Translations under genes and position numbers: made by a program | Notes under the pieces: generated by a model | What the model was told of the DNA's origin: nothing | What the model saw: only the letters and a program-made list of their open reading frames with translations | Databases searched by the model: none | Source: Chionis minor | Lineage: Eukaryota; Chordata; Aves; Charadriiformes; Chionididae | NCBI GenBank assembly: GCA_013398295.1 | Contig: VZSF01010488.1 | Coordinates: 372,001-436,000, forward strand | DNA: 64,000 bases | Direction of reading: 5' to 3' | In this document: positions 63,039-64,000 of the stretch, piece after piece | Numbering within the stretch: position 1 is the first letter of the stretch | Layout: each line of letters opens with the position of its first letter

Positions 63039-64000
63039 GCATAAGACGTGCTAGTCGTCATCATTCGTAATGTTACTTATGTTATTTCTCACATAGGTAG
63101 GCAGTATCAGGCAGAATCATTATACTTACAGGGCCAGATACAAAACTACTCCAACTGTTAGAAATCAACACTAAGTTCAGGGATTTCTGGACCAAAGCAT
63201 CAGATTCTAACTAGGCAGTAGCATCTTTTGTTTTTCAAATGAGGATGCTGTGCTCGTTAGATTTTAAGTGACTCTTTTCCTTCTAAAAGAAATAATATAA
63301 ATGTAATATTTCTTACATATATATAAAGAATTGAAGCTACTAGATCACTTCTTTCCTAGTATTATTTTGGCTGTCAGCTCTGCTGCTAAAAGAAGTCTGC
63401 TGAGCCTAGGGATCCTCTCCAGCTATCACCAAAGTTTAAGGAAATATACAAAGCAAAAAACATAGGCATATTTTTCTTATCAGCTTTTCCGAAGTCCAGT
63501 AAAAAAAACCCAAAACAATCACAAGCACACACAATAAGAAACAACTGGACTGCACACACAAAGAAACAACCAGGCTCTTTGTTCTTTATTTTTTGCATCA
63601 AGCCTGGATTAGAAAACTAAATTTGAGGAAAATAGGGCACTAGTATCACTATAATTTTGTAGAGCCCCAGAAAGTAAAAAAGCCAAATTTCTCCCCCTTC
63701 AACAATCTGCAGGTGTGGAAAGAGCAGATTATCTTTCCATGCATTGGTCAACCTGTCACTGAAGTGATGAAACAGATTAACAGGAGAGGTGATACCCCAG
63801 AGGGCACTGGCAAAACTAACACATAAACGGACAGGACAGAGACCAACTAGTGGAGAAATCATTTCACAGCAGACACAGGGGGCAAGGAAGAAAATATTAC
63901 TAAACCACTCCTTGGAGAGGAAAAGGCAAGGCACCTGGAGAGATGGATGCAGCGTGCAAGGCAGATGAATGTCCCCGAGACATTTGTCACTAGTTGGACT

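Larger units (their letters stand above)
57077..64000. other. Non-coding unique sequence
   Basis: No gene is recognised; a 123-codon minus-strand frame at 59350-59721 matches nothing. Homopolymers lie at 57800-57811, 58778-58789, 59945-59956 and 60761-60782, an AT-rich direct repeat at 60933-60976 and a G-rich patch at 63014-63038. A tRNA-like stretch on the minus strand is listed at 59837-59920. Otherwise AT-rich unique DNA. Confidence 0.65.

Noticed and set aside
1..64000. CRISPR arrays, operons, riboswitches or other prokaryotic features
   Set aside because: No regularly spaced repeats or dense gene arrangement; the CR1 and MIR fossils show vertebrate DNA.

Overview
The window is vertebrate nuclear DNA, most likely from a bird. 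The main evidence is a family of CR1 LINE fossils. At 20561-20750 (minus strand) the last codons of a CR1 ORF2, its stop codon and the CR1 3' UTR can all be read, and the text is close to the avian CR1 consensus. Two older CR1 copies lie at about 23375-23455 and 23685-24350. MIR-type SINE pieces at 26972, 29465 and 37668 fit the ancient amniote repeat layer that birds retain in small amounts. Low recognisable repeat density, AT-rich sequence and the absence of Alu-, B1- or L1-like insertions also fit a bird; a crocodilian or turtle is less likely but not excluded by eye.

I see no convincing protein-coding exon, tRNA, rRNA, snRNA or microRNA gene on either strand. The open reading frames are short, scattered over both strands and resemble no family I know; the longest (minus strand, 22370-22933 from its first ATG) is reported as an unassigned ORF, not a gene. 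The window is therefore best read as a gene desert or the inside of a large intron.

Layout. 1-12.4 kb: AT-rich unique sequence with two stretches that look like conserved non-coding elements, plus a palindromic repeat at 6.4 kb. 12.5-13.8 kb: a block of different texture with CCAAT, TATA-like and AATAAA signals, a candidate ERV-L-type LTR. 13.8-20.5 kb: unique sequence with a 44-bp imperfect palindrome at 16.26 kb. 20.5-24.7 kb: the CR1 cluster, the long minus-strand ORF and another palindrome. 25.35-26.5 kb: the most GC- and CpG-rich part, with a splice-site-flanked block and the best regulatory-element candidate. 26.9-37.8 kb: unique sequence with three MIR fossils. 37.8-64 kb: unique AT-rich sequence with a palindromic element at 40.0 kb, a purine-biased stretch at 41.3 kb, a GC-richer block ending in an A18 tract at 48.4 kb, an inverted pair of tRNA-like arms at 57.0 kb and simple repeats.

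No genes work together here. The function to look for is regulatory (candidate enhancers) or non-coding transcription, set among old transposon fossils. The most distinctive pattern is the recurrence of short, internally palindromic repeats at 6.4, 16.3, 22.1, 24.6 and 40.0 kb, which I interpret as remnants of old palindromic (MITE-like) DNA elements. All calls were made by reading alone, without alignment or database search.
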